Shown: positions 48,961-56,674 of the stretch, in pieces
How positions within the stretch are numbered: position 1 is the stretch's first letter
How the letters are laid out: the number at the start of each line of letters is the position of its first letter
Origin: Tropicimonas isoalkanivorans
GTDB lineage: Bacteria; Pseudomonadota; Alphaproteobacteria; Rhodobacterales; Rhodobacteraceae
Reading direction: 5' to 3'
DNA: 64,000 bases
NCBI RefSeq assembly: GCF_900112335.1
Contig: NZ_FOLG01000006.1
Coordinates: 157,484-221,483 of the forward strand
Notes under the pieces: model-generated
Seen by the model: the letters and a program-made list of their open reading frames with translations, nothing else
Database searches by the model: none
Told to the model about the DNA's origin: nothing
Position numbers and translations under genes: made by a program

Positions 48961-49022
48961 TAGATCGTGCGTCAACGGCAAGCACGTGGTCCTAACGACC
49001 CCCAGATTGATGCGTCCCGAGC

Positions 49023-49643
49023 CTAGTCCAGCGTCACTTCCAACTCGGGATCCGCTTTGGCCCTCGCGGACTTGAATGCCGGCCGTTCCGTCAAGCGCTT
49101 CACGTAGGCGCGCATGTTGGGATAGGGCGTCAGATCCAGGTCCAGATAATAACGCAGCGTGGTCAGGGGGAACATCATCATGATGTCAGCGGCGGTGAAC
49201 GTATCCCCGGCGAGCCAGGCGTTGCCCTTGGCCAAATGGTCCTCCAGCATCTGCAACCCGCGATCGGCGCGCTTGCTCATGTGCTGCGCAAACTGCCCTT
49301 CGGCCATCATCATCATGAAGGCAGGCGCCAGCGTTCCGTTCACGAAGTGATACCAGTAGAGATAATCGGCAAATCTTGAGTGATCGGCAGGCAGGGCGAG
49401 CCGCCCGTTGCCGTAAACCGCCAGGATGTAATCTATAACCGCTTCGCTTTCGGCAAGCGTAACGTCGCCGTCCTCAATAACGGGTGCCGTTCCGGCGGGG
49501 TGCAGCGCCTTGTATTCCGGAGGGGCGATGCCCGTTTCGGGTTCGCGTTGATAGAGCTTGAGCTCGTAAGGCAGGCCAAGCTCCTCACACAGCCAGACGA
49601 TACGTTCGGATTGCGAAACACCCAGGTGGTGGACGGTTAACAT
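49023..49643 (-). CDS. Glutathione S-transferase family protein
   Basis: 206 residues. N-terminal thioredoxin-like domain (VHHLGVSQSERIVWLCEELGLPYEL with Ser as the likely catalytic/GSH contact; TAPVIEDGDVTLAESEAVIDYIL, the cis-Pro and ESEA GSH loop) and a helical C-terminal domain with FTAADIMMMFPL. The start overlaps the end of ohrR by seven bases, so the gene is probably co-expressed with the peroxide-stress genes ohr and ohrR. GGAAAG lies upstream. Substrate unknown. Confidence 0.9.
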   Translation of the reverse strand: MLTVHHLGVSQSERIVWLCEELGLPYELKLYQREPETGIAPPEYKALHPAGTAPVIEDGDVTLAESEAVIDYILAVYGNGRLALPADHSRFADYLYWYHFVNGTLAPAFMMMMAEGQFAQHMSKRADRGLQMLEDHLAKGNAWLAGDTFTAADIMMMFPLTTLRYYLDLDLTPYPNMRAYVKRLTERPAFKSARAKADPELEVTLD

Positions 49644-50125
49644 GGTTTTCTTTCCGTAGATGTAGAGCCGGTCGCTTGCGATGAGGTATGAAGCGACGCG
49701 ACGAGGCGGCTCACCTGATCGCGCAGGCGGACGACCTCCTCGATGTCGATGTCGAGACGCTCTGCGAGCGCCTCGGGGACGCGGAGGGCAGGCGACCTCA
49801 AATCCCGGCCCTTCTGCGTCAGATGGATGAGGACACGCCGTTCGTCCGCCGTGTCTCGGGTTCGGGTGATCAGACCGCCGGTCTCCATACGCTTCAGCAA
49901 CGGCGTCAGCGTCCCACTGTCGAGAAAGAGCAATTCACCCAACGATCCGACGGTTTGGGGCGTGTGCTTCCACAGCACAAGCATCACGAGATACTGCGGG
50001 TACGTCAGGCCTAGCTCGGACAAAATTGGCCGATAGAGCCGGTTGAGCAGGTTCGACGCGGCATAGAGCGGGAAGCAGACCTGCCTGTCGAGATCGAGCG
50101 GATCGTCATTGTCAGTCAGGTCCAT
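49637..50125 (-). CDS. ohrR: Organic-hydroperoxide-sensing MarR-family repressor
   Basis: 162 residues. MarR winged helix (LTYPQYLVMLVLWKHTPQTVGSLGELLFLDSGTLTPLLKRME, then the wing DERRVLIHLTQKG). Cys17 in RQVCFPLYAA is the reactive cysteine position of OhrR. GAGGAG before the start. Lies 11 bases after ohr in a minus-strand ohr-ohrR-gst unit, and the palindrome at 50606-50620 upstream of ohr matches the known OhrR operator form. Confidence 0.93.
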   Translation of the reverse strand: MDLTDNDDPLDLDRQVCFPLYAASNLLNRLYRPILSELGLTYPQYLVMLVLWKHTPQTVGSLGELLFLDSGTLTPLLKRMETGGLITRTRDTADERRVLIHLTQKGRDLRSPALRVPEALAERLDIDIEEVVRLRDQVSRLVASLHTSSQATGSTSTERKPC

Positions 50126-50136
50126 CTTTGCGCTCC

Positions 50137-50568
50137 TCAGTTGGTGGTCACCGTGATGTCGACATCGACGTTGCCTTTGACCGCGTTCGAATAGGGGCAG
50201 GCCATGTGCGCCTTGGCAACGATGTCTTCCGCGGTTTCCTGGTCGACGCCCGTGATCGTGACGTCCAGAGCGACAGTCAGCCCGAAGCCTTCATTGCCGT
50301 TGGGTTCCATTCCCACGGTCGAGACCACAACGATATCATCGTCCTTGACCTTGGTCTCAGACTTGCGCGTGACGTGAATGACAGCGTTTTCGAAGCAAGC
50401 GGCATAGCCGGCTGCGAAAAGCTGCTCCGGATTGGTCGCGTCACCCTTGCCACCAAGCGCCTTCGGAAGCGCCAGCGGCAGGTCGAGCAAGCCATCGTCG
50501 CTCTTGATCGTCCCGGCGCGCCCGCCGATTGCGGTCACCTTTGTGCTGTAGAGCGTGCTCATTTTCAT
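50137..50568 (-). CDS. ohr: Organic hydroperoxide resistance protein Ohr
   Basis: Thiol peroxidase reducing organic peroxides, 143 residues. Peroxidatic Cys58 in AAGYAACFENAV and resolving Cys124 in HMACPYSNAV, both in the family context (OsmC/Ohr fold). AGGA precedes the ATG. First gene of ohr-ohrR-gst. Confidence 0.96.
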   Translation of the reverse strand: MKMSTLYSTKVTAIGGRAGTIKSDDGLLDLPLALPKALGGKGDATNPEQLFAAGYAACFENAVIHVTRKSETKVKDDDIVVVSTVGMEPNGNEGFGLTVALDVTITGVDQETAEDIVAKAHMACPYSNAVKGNVDVDITVTTN

Positions 50569-50598
50569 TATCCTAACAGTTTAATTGCTTACGGTAAT

Positions 50599-50620
50599 AT
50601 TGTGCACAATTAAAAATTGT
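50599..50620. promoter_or_regulatory. OhrR operator
   Basis: Two overlapping palindromes upstream of ohr: ATTGTGCACAAT (50599-50610) and ACAATTAAAAATTGT (50606-50620). The second has perfect 6-base arms ACAATT/AATTGT, the half-sites described for OhrR in other bacteria. It lies 38-52 bases before the ohr start, overlapping the AT-rich promoter. Confidence 0.75.
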
Positions 50621-51094
50621 CAAGAAGTGACCTGGACACGACTTACCGGACTGATCTTCGTGGTTTGTGACATGTATCATTCCACCCGGACCATCGAAGC
50701 GCGATGATCCAGCCCGTGATCTTGGGCATAATCCATCCTGGATTTGGACCAAGACCCGCCGCGCGTCGTTCAAAGGGTCGGATGGCGCATCTGCATATGG
50801 TGCTCGACACACACTCTGGTGCGATAATGTGGTCAGGGTGAAAGTTTGTGGCGAATGCAATGCACCCCCGAAGGGGCAAAGACGGACACCCTAACCGTCG
50901 CGCAGAGCGGCAGCGACGGTGCGGCGTCGCCAACCGCCCGAGACATAGCGGATCAGTCCCTCGTTAAAGGAAACAACCGCAGTCAGGCCGGGGTAATTCC
51001 CTTCCCGTGACCTGCAAGCGCCTCGGGAACATGAGTTCCGGGGCGCTATCATGACTAGTGTGGATGCGCCCGGAGGCTGGCTCGCCAGCTCTAG
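50621..51094. other. Non-coding host flank before the tRNA-Asn site
   Basis: About 475 bases with no supportable gene. It joins the host ohr region to the terminator and tRNA fragment at the island's left end. Confidence 0.5.
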
Positions 51095-51095
51095 A

Positions 51096-51119
51096 ACAAC
51101 AAAGCCCGCCAGTGGCGGT
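51096..51119 (-). terminator. Terminator of the former tRNA-Asn gene (host side)
   Basis: Reading the minus strand, a CCGCC / GGCGG stem with a 3-base loop is followed by a T-rich run (GCTTTGTTGTT). It lies about 30 bases 3' of the tRNA fragment, the usual place for a tRNA terminator, and supports the idea that a full tRNA-Asn once stood here. Confidence 0.6.
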
Positions 51120-51150
51120 CTCGGTATGTAGCTGCTTACATTTCGATTTT

Positions 51151-51197
51151 TGGCTCCGGCGGTAGGGATCGAACCTACGACCAATTGATTAACAGTC
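51151..51197 (-). other. attL: 3' half of tRNA-Asn (GTT), left end of integrated element
   Basis: On the minus strand these bases read as the anticodon loop CTGTTAA, the 3' anticodon stem, variable loop, TpsiC arm (GTTCGATCC) and acceptor ending GCCGGAGCCA including CCA. Upstream of the anticodon the sequence no longer pairs (TCAGA where ATTGA is needed) and no D-arm or 5' acceptor strand is found, so this is not a whole tRNA. A tyrosine recombinase gene starts 140 bases inside. This is how integration into a tRNA 3' end looks: the 3' part is left here and the rebuilt whole tRNA should be at the far (right) end outside the window. Confidence 0.85.
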
Positions 51198-51337
51198 TGA
51201 AGTTGTGAGTAAATCATGGCTCATTCTGGCCAATTCGGGGCGTACGGTCCCTTGAAAACAAGGCAACATTCTCCGGGTAGCACCATCCTGGTTCATCAGG
51301 ATCAACCGCAAACACTGTACTCGGGACTGTACTTTCC

Positions 51338-52462
51338 ATGGCCATCTTCAAGTTCACCGAGGCCCGGCTTCGGGACCTCCCGCTCGGATCGGGCATCCAC
51401 CGCGACACGGAGGTCAAGGGCCTCATGTGCATCGCCCACAAGACCACCAAGAGCTTCGCCGTGCAGGGCGACGTCCGCAGGGACAAGCGTCTCGTCCGGT
51501 CGGTGCGGGTGAAGATCGGCCGCGTCGACCTGGTGCGCCTGGCCGAGGCCAGGAACGAAGCCCGCAGGCTCATGGCGACCATCCAGTCCGGCATCGACCC
51601 GACGGCGGGGCCGGAGTCCACCGGCATCACCTTGGAGCAGGCGCTCAAGGAGCACCTGCGCGAGCGTGACCTGTCCGACGCCACGGAGCGGAACTACCGA
51701 TACCACATGGACAACTACCTCGGGCGTCTCCGGCGCCGGGCAGTGGCTGACATTACGCGCCAGGACTGCCGAGAGCTCATGGAGCAGCTCACCAGGCGAC
51801 ACGGCAAGACCACGGGCGCTTCGGTGATGCGCACCGTCCGAGCGCTCGTGAACACCGCCCGACGGCACGACGAGACGATTGGGGCCAACCCGGTGGACGC
51901 CATACGCGTGCCTGCCACACCGAAGCGAGAGGTCGGCGAACTGGACGTGGCCGGCTTCTGGACCACCACCGAGGCCATGTCGCCGCTCATGCGTGACCTC
52001 CAGCGGGCGTTTCTGCTGACTGGGGCGAGGCGGACGTCGCTGCTGGGCGTGAGGCGCACCGACTTCGACGCCTGGCGGGGCGTCCTGACCTTCACCCACA
52101 TGAAGACGGGCGGGTCGTGGTCGTTCCCAACCGGGCGCTGGCTTACCGAGACGCTGGCCGCACGGATGGAGGAGGACGCGCCGCTGAACTCGCCGTGGCT
52201 CTGGCCCTCGCCGGGCGCCGCGTCAGGCCATGTGGCCGAGCCGAAGCGGGGCGGCGTCCCGTCCCCCCACGCCCTCCGCCACCACTGCCGCACAATGATG
52301 ATCGCGGCGGGCGTCCCTTACGCCGAGGGCGCTCTCCTTCTGGGCCAGAGGCTCCCAGGTGCCAGTGGCGGCTACGTGCACCAGACGCACCTGGTCGAGG
52401 CGCTGAGACCGCACGCACAGTCGCTGGAGGACCTGGTCCTTGCCAGGGCGGGTGTTGCGTGA
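51338..52462 (+). CDS. int: Tyrosine recombinase (integrase)
   Basis: 374 residues. N-terminal arm-binding region (~1-90, KGLMCIAHKTTKSFAVQGDV, the DUF4102-like type), SAM-like core-binding domain (~98-190) and catalytic domain. Catalytic residues: Arg231 in LLTGARRTSLLG, His311 and Arg314 in SPHALRHHCRTM, Tyr346 in GGYVHQTHL. The second His position of the usual LGH motif is Gln337 (LGQRLPG), a less common variant. Adjacent to attL and directed inward, as in islands that integrate into tRNA genes. Confidence 0.93.
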   Translation: MAIFKFTEARLRDLPLGSGIHRDTEVKGLMCIAHKTTKSFAVQGDVRRDKRLVRSVRVKIGRVDLVRLAEARNEARRLMATIQSGIDPTAGPESTGITLEQALKEHLRERDLSDATERNYRYHMDNYLGRLRRRAVADITRQDCRELMEQLTRRHGKTTGASVMRTVRALVNTARRHDETIGANPVDAIRVPATPKREVGELDVAGFWTTTEAMSPLMRDLQRAFLLTGARRTSLLGVRRTDFDAWRGVLTFTHMKTGGSWSFPTGRWLTETLAARMEEDAPLNSPWLWPSPGAASGHVAEPKRGGVPSPHALRHHCRTMMIAAGVPYAEGALLLGQRLPGASGGYVHQTHLVEALRPHAQSLEDLVLARAGVA

Positions 52463-52671
52463 TCAATGGTACGCAGGCTCAATTCGCTGGTAACCATTCT
52501 GGTTCACACTCGATAACCTGAGAGCACAAAACCGTCCGGGCATATCCCGGGCCGTCGGGTCCTGTCGGTTCATACGCTGCCGCCGGCAAGTGGGCACCCC
52601 AGAGAGATAGAGAGGTCAAACGGCACATTTACCCAAACGGACGCCCAAGCGCCCGAACGAGGAGATGTGCC

Positions 52672-52872
52672 ATGGACCTCCAGGCAGAACCCCAGACCTT
52701 CACCAGCCCTTGGTTGACGACCGAGCAGGCCGCAGCCTACCTCAGCGTGTCCGCCGGGACCCTCGCCAACTGGCGCAGCAAGGGCAACGGACCCCGATAC
52801 CGTGCCGTGGGGCGGATGGTGCGATACCACCGGGACGACCTCGACGCCTTCATGATGGAGGGCGCGGCATGA
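52672..52872 (+). CDS. AlpA/excisionase-type HTH protein
   Basis: 66 residues. GAGGAG lies before ATG 52672. MerR-like winged HTH: WLTTEQAAAYLSVSAGTLANWRSKGNGPRYRAVGRMVRYHRDDLDAFM, the pattern of AlpA and Xis proteins. Probably excisionase or activator of int. The stop overlaps the next ORF (ATGA). Confidence 0.88.
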   Translation: MDLQAEPQTFTSPWLTTEQAAAYLSVSAGTLANWRSKGNGPRYRAVGRMVRYHRDDLDAFMMEGAA

Positions 52873-53255
52873 TGCTCCACGACCACCAACCCGCAGACGA
52901 ACAGGACTGGGAGCAGGTCCACTACGTGATGACGCTGACCCTGTTCATCATAGAGAAGAACGAGGGACACCACTTCGTGGAGCTGCTCGTCAGCCTGCTC
53001 AAAAGCCGACTGCTCTGGGAGCAGACCGACCCGTGCACGCTGGCTGCAGTGGCCGTTTACGCCGACCGCTTCCCGAGGGCCGTCAACGAGGACGGTAGCG
53101 TGTTCTTCGACACGCCGGAGAGGGTGCTGGCACTCTCCAGGGACCCGATCTTCTGGGACGACCCGTACCTGGTGGCCATGGCCAAGAGACGGGCCGCGCG
53201 ACCAAACCGCCAAAGGGCGAAGGACGGCGAGCCCTACATGGACAGGGGCGTCTGA
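52869..53255 (+). CDS. Unknown protein coupled to the AlpA-like gene
   Basis: 128 residues starting in the ATGA overlap with the AlpA-like gene, so translation is coupled. Rich in hydrophobic and acidic residues (VHYVMTLTLFIIEKNEGHHFVELLVSLLKSRLLWEQTDP), then PERVLALSRDPIFWDDPYLVAMAKRRAARP. No family recognised. The coding composition matches its neighbours. Confidence 0.7.
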   Translation: MMLHDHQPADEQDWEQVHYVMTLTLFIIEKNEGHHFVELLVSLLKSRLLWEQTDPCTLAAVAVYADRFPRAVNEDGSVFFDTPERVLALSRDPIFWDDPYLVAMAKRRAARPNRQRAKDGEPYMDRGV

Positions 53256-53439
53256 GGACTTACCAGCGTTGGAGCGCGCCTGCGCCCACGTTGGCTTACG
53301 ACGCGAGACCGTCACGACACTGTTCGAAGAGAGCAAGCCGGCCGCAAGGACCGCCTCCCGCGGCCGGCTCCGTGATCCATCCCATTGGACAGGAAGACCC
53401 ACATGACCGAACACACCCACAACACGAAAGAAGCAGAGC

Positions 53440-53679
53440 ATGTCTGACCCCAAGTATGCCGCGCAGACGGCCCCCTCCATACCCTCGTTCGCCGACCTCC
53501 TGACGCCGAAGCAGGCGAGCGAGATGACAGGCCACCCGGAGACGGTGCTGGCCGTCTACCGCTCCCGTCGCAAAACCGGCCGCTCACCCGACGCGGGCCC
53601 CGAGTTCGTAAAGGTGGGCCGCGAGGTGTTCTACGCCCGCGATGCCGTCCGGGCGTACCTCGCTGGCAAGCGGGGCTGA
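53440..53679 (+). CDS. Second small HTH (excisionase-like) protein
   Basis: 79 residues. DLLTPKQASEMTGHPETVLAVYRSRRKTGRSP is a helix-turn-helix of the MerR/Xis type, with the wing GPEFVKVGREVFYARDAVRAYLAG. It sits three bases before the prim-pol gene, so probably regulates or is expressed with replication. ATG 53440; its ribosome site (GAAGCAGAG) is only modest. Confidence 0.75.
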   Translation: MSDPKYAAQTAPSIPSFADLLTPKQASEMTGHPETVLAVYRSRRKTGRSPDAGPEFVKVGREVFYARDAVRAYLAGKRG

Positions 53680-53682
53680 GCC

Positions 53683-54480
53683 ATGGCCAGGCAACCCAAG
53701 GACAAGATGACGGGCCTGCGCTCGTTCGACGTCGCCTGCCGGGAGGCGGGGATAGAGCCCGCATACGTGTTCCTCAAGGACAAGCGGGCTTTTAAGGAGG
53801 GCTGGCAGAACCTGCGCCCGACGCTCGCTGAGGTGCTGGAGCACCTAGGCCGCTCCCAGAAGAACTCGGTCGGCGTGCAGCCCGCTTCCCTTGGCTGCGT
53901 GGTTCTGGACTGTGACGACGGCGACGGGCCCGAGGTCGGGGCCGAGTGGGCCGGGGACGCGCACGCCGTCACCACCCCATCGTCATCCGGCAGCGCACGC
54001 AAGGGCCACGTCTGGGTCCGCTGCGACGCCGCCGACGCCGTGGGCAACTGGAAGTTCCACGTGGAGGACCCAATCGAGGGCGAGGCTGAGGGCGAGCTCA
54101 GGACGCACGGCGGACAGGTGCGATTGAACCCGCGGTCAGTCATGCTGCTGGCCCGCGCCGTCGAGCAGGGCAGGATGCGAGACGGACCCCGTATGTCCCC
54201 GGTGGCCTTCGCGGGCATCAGGACGAGCGGGAGCGCCGCAGCGTCGGACCACGTGGTCCTGGACTGGGACGGCGGCACCGAAGTGGAATTCGACGAGCTG
54301 CCCGAGGGCCTGCGTGATCGCATCGTGGAGCCGGTCGGCTCGGGCGATCGGTCTGAGGCCGTCGCTTCCCTGGTCTGGCAGCTCCTCGCCCGTGGCCTGT
54401 CGGCCGCCTCGGTGCTCTCGGTCCTCGCCGAGCACTGCGGCTTCGCCGTCGAGAAGTACGGCGACAGGTTGGAAGCATAG
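53683..54480 (+). CDS. Bifunctional primase/polymerase (prim-pol) part, ends at an in-frame TAG
   Basis: 265 residues before a TAG. The N-terminal part fits prim-pol domains of plasmids and satellites: acidic active site GCVVLDCDDGDGPE, and SGSARKGHVWVRCD downstream. It lies three bases after the second HTH gene. The reading frame continues directly into the helicase after the TAG (codon 266), and the sequence just after it (EKIAKDYLATREAG) is normal coding sequence. So the gene was probably one prim-pol/helicase of ~746 residues. Confidence 0.85.
   Translation: MARQPKDKMTGLRSFDVACREAGIEPAYVFLKDKRAFKEGWQNLRPTLAEVLEHLGRSQKNSVGVQPASLGCVVLDCDDGDGPEVGAEWAGDAHAVTTPSSSGSARKGHVWVRCDAADAVGNWKFHVEDPIEGEAEGELRTHGGQVRLNPRSVMLLARAVEQGRMRDGPRMSPVAFAGIRTSGSAAASDHVVLDWDGGTEVEFDELPEGLRDRIVEPVGSGDRSEAVASLVWQLLARGLSAASVLSVLAEHCGFAVEKYGDRLEA
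54478..54480 (+). other. In-frame amber codon inside the primase-helicase gene
   Basis: TAG at codon 266 of the frame that starts at 53683 and runs to 55923. Both sides are coding in the same frame. The island uses TGA for most stops and TAG as the true stop of the gene at 60237-60551, so a general recoding of TAG as sense is unlikely. A point mutation, a sequencing error, or stop readthrough/reinitiation remain. Confidence 0.85.
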
Positions 54481-54546
54481 GTCGAGAAGATCGCCAAAGA
54501 CTACCTCGCCACCCGCGAAGCCGGGATAGCCCAGGACTTCGACGAC

Positions 54547-55923
54547 GTGGTCGAGGACGCCGACCTGCCCGAGGGTGCCGAGCCCGGAGGTGGCGGGAAC
54601 CCGATCACACGCGTGGTTACGCAGATGAACGAGCGGTTCTGTGCCGTCCTCGACGGCGGCCAGTTCCAGGTCTTCATGGAGGAACCCGACCCGATCTTCG
54701 AGGGGCGCACCGCCTGGACCAGGATGAGCCGCGAGGCGTTCCGGCACTACTTCGAGGACGAGACCCTTGCTCAGGTCGGCGAGAAGAAGCGGATCAGCAA
54801 GGCCGACCTGTGGCTGTCGAGCCCGCATCGTCGCAAGTACCCCGGCATCGTGATGGACCCTCAGGGCCTGCCTCACAACAAGGGCAAGCTGAACCTCTGG
54901 AAGGGGTGGGCCGTCGAGCCCGCGCCGGGCGACTGGTCGATGATGCGCGAGCTGATCGGGGAGGTGCTCTGCGACGGCGACGCGGCGTCGGAGGACTACG
55001 TGCTCCGCTGGATCGCCTACATGCTCCAGAGGCCCTGGGAGACGCCGGAGGTCGCCATCGCGTTCCGCGGCGAGGAGGGCACCGGCAAGGGCACCCTGGG
55101 CAGGGCGCTGATGCGCATCGCCGGCCAGCACGGCCTGACGGTCTCGCACCGTTCGCAGTTCGCGGGACGCTTCAACTCACACCTCCGCAACTGCGTGTTC
55201 CTGTTCGCCGACGAGGCGGTCTGGCCCGGCGACAAGGAGGGCGAGGGCATTCTCAAGCAGCTCGTGACCGAGCCAATCCTGTCCTACGAGGCCAAGGGGC
55301 GGGACATCACGCAGGGCAGGAACATGGTCCACATGATGCTGGCCTCCAACGAGGAGTGGATCGTGCCGGCGGGGCCCGAAGCGAGGCGCTTCTTCGTCTC
55401 TGACGTCTCGGACAAGCGGCGCCAGGACCACGACTACTTCGGCAGGCTCGGGCGGCAGATGGACGGGGGTGGCCTCGCCGGCATGGCCCATGACCTGCTG
55501 GCCATGGACCTGAAGGGGTGGCGCCCGTCGATGGAGATACCGCAGACACGGGCGCTGGCCGACCAAAAGCTGAGGAGCATGAAGCCCGCCGCGCGCTTCT
55601 GGTTCGAGCTGCTGGGTTCGGGCGAGCTGCCGGTCGGCTTCGACGCAGATGGTAGAGAGGTCGACTGGCGCACGGGCGCCGTGGTGCTCGGCCCGCATGA
55701 AAAGGACGCGACCGTCGAGGCGTTCGACGGCTTCCTCCGCCGCAACCAGCTACGCAGCGAGAGGGCCACGCACAGGGCTCTGGTCAAAGAGGGCAAGCGG
55801 CTCGTGGGCCTGACGACCGGCAAGCGGGAGGGTGGCTCAGAACGCACTTGGAACCTGCCCGCCCTGGACGACGCCCGGGCCAAGTTCGAGGCACGCTCTG
55901 GCGCCTCTGAGCTGTTCGACTGA
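54547..55923 (+). CDS. SF3/DUF5906-type primase-helicase (C-terminal part), same frame as prim-pol
   Basis: 458 residues if started at GTG 54547, which has AGGA nine bases upstream; the frame is open back to the TAG at 54478. SF3-like helicase with Walker A FRGEEGTGKGTLGRALM, Walker B CVFLFADEAVW, sensor stretch MVHMMLASNEEW and an arginine finger candidate EARRFFVSD. DUF5906-type enzymes of phages and PICIs start replication at the island origin. The C-terminal helical part (~340-458) may bind DNA. If the amber is real, this part could still be made from GTG 54547. Confidence 0.88.
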   Translation: MVEDADLPEGAEPGGGGNPITRVVTQMNERFCAVLDGGQFQVFMEEPDPIFEGRTAWTRMSREAFRHYFEDETLAQVGEKKRISKADLWLSSPHRRKYPGIVMDPQGLPHNKGKLNLWKGWAVEPAPGDWSMMRELIGEVLCDGDAASEDYVLRWIAYMLQRPWETPEVAIAFRGEEGTGKGTLGRALMRIAGQHGLTVSHRSQFAGRFNSHLRNCVFLFADEAVWPGDKEGEGILKQLVTEPILSYEAKGRDITQGRNMVHMMLASNEEWIVPAGPEARRFFVSDVSDKRRQDHDYFGRLGRQMDGGGLAGMAHDLLAMDLKGWRPSMEIPQTRALADQKLRSMKPAARFWFELLGSGELPVGFDADGREVDWRTGAVVLGPHEKDATVEAFDGFLRRNQLRSERATHRALVKEGKRLVGLTTGKREGGSERTWNLPALDDARAKFEARSGASELFD

Positions 55924-55931
55924 CTGGCGTG

Positions 55932-55955
55932 GGGACCGCCCGCCGTAGCGGTCCC
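55932..55955 (+). terminator. Terminator hairpin after the helicase
   Basis: Perfect 8-base stem GGGACCGC / GCGGTCCC, 8-base loop, then ATCTT. Eight bases after the helicase stop. Confidence 0.65.
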
Positions 55956-56005
55956 ATCTTGCCATCGGGCTTCCTACTCGGTGTGTTTGACCTGAACGAG
56001 CGTCC

Positions 56006-56027
56006 GACCTCACGCCAGTGTGAGGTC
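56006..56027. repeat. Flanking hairpin repeat, left copy
   Basis: GACCTCAC - 6-base loop - GTGAGGTC, perfect 8-base stem. A near copy, GACCTCACGCCAGTGAGAGGTG, is at 56348-56369. The pair brackets the iteron block. Confidence 0.75.
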
Positions 56028-56230
56028 CCAGGGCCACCCTTCAGGACGCTTAGGACGCTTGCAGAATATAAGCGTCCTGGCCTAAGCGCATGTTTCAGAG
56101 GCGAAAAATACGCTTGGGCGCTATGACGCTTAGGTTCTGGTTTCGTGGCTTTTCGCATCTCGCTCTGGTCGCTCCCTTCGCCGAATTCGGTGCGGCTCGC
56201 CTAACCGTTCAGAAAGCCGAAAAGCAATAT

Positions 56231-56257
56231 TAAGTGTCTTAAGTGTCCTAGTGTCAT
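56231..56257. repeat. 9-base tandem repeat in AT-rich zone
   Basis: TTAAGTGTC at 56231-56239 and 56240-56248, then a diverged third copy CTAGTGTCA at 56249-56257. Together with the next ~40 AT-rich bases this is a likely DNA-unwinding element. Confidence 0.7.
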
Positions 56258-56490
56258 TTAGATAATAAAAACAATAAGATACAGAAAGATGCTTTAAGGA
56301 CGCTATGACGCTTAGGCCGAACGGAGACCAGGCCCCCTCTGTGTCCCGACCTCACGCCAGTGAGAGGTGGGATCGCTCACACGTGAATTCGCTGGCATAC
56401 GTCTCCGACGGGACGTGGCATCCTGACCTCGAACAGTGAAGAGCGAGCCGCCCGGAAAAACCTCGACGCCCGCCCACCTGCCCGCCGAAG

Positions 56491-56520
56491 GGCCCCCAGC
56501 TGATACTGGATCAGGGGGCC
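56491..56520 (+). other. Large hairpin upstream of terS
   Basis: GGCCCCC / GGGGGCC outer stem with an inner CTGAT / ATCAG stem. It could be a terminator or a pac/cos-like packaging site, as it lies just before the terminase-small-subunit-like gene. Function is a guess. Confidence 0.4.
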
Positions 56521-56674
56521 TCGCGAGAGGAAGGGCAATCGCGTCGGGGGCTTACCCGGGCGACGCCCTTCCAAGCACAGTCTTGAGCACCGAAGACGCC
56601 TCGCACGTTGGCCCCCTCGGCCCCGAGATGGCGTGAAGCGAGGAGCTCGATCAGGTCGAACAGGAGTTACCAGC

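Larger units (their letters stand above)
56006..56369. other. Candidate replication origin of the element
   Basis: A non-coding region right after the helicase gene. Several copies of ACGCTTAGG or its close variants in direct and inverted orientation (56044-56061 two tandem copies; inverted at 56069-56077 and 56081-56089; 56121-56134; 56303-56316) are iterons. Between them is an AT-rich stretch (about 56220-56300), and a 22-base hairpin repeat GACCTCACGCCAGTG... flanks the block at 56006-56027 and 56348-56369. This is the usual layout of a theta origin recognised by the adjacent primase-helicase. Confidence 0.7.

Noticed and set aside
50667..50894. Small frame in the flank upstream of the island
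   Set aside because: Short, no ribosome site; non-coding composition.
51151..51197. Intact tRNA-Asn gene
   Set aside because: The D-arm and 5' acceptor strand are missing and the anticodon stem does not pair; it is only the 3' half.
53683..55923. TAG used as a sense codon throughout the element
   Set aside because: The gene at 60237-60551 ends in TAG and is followed by a hairpin, so TAG acts as a stop there.
56006..56369. CRISPR array reading of the repeat block
   Set aside because: Repeats are 9-14 bases in both orientations with no constant spacer length, and cas genes are absent.
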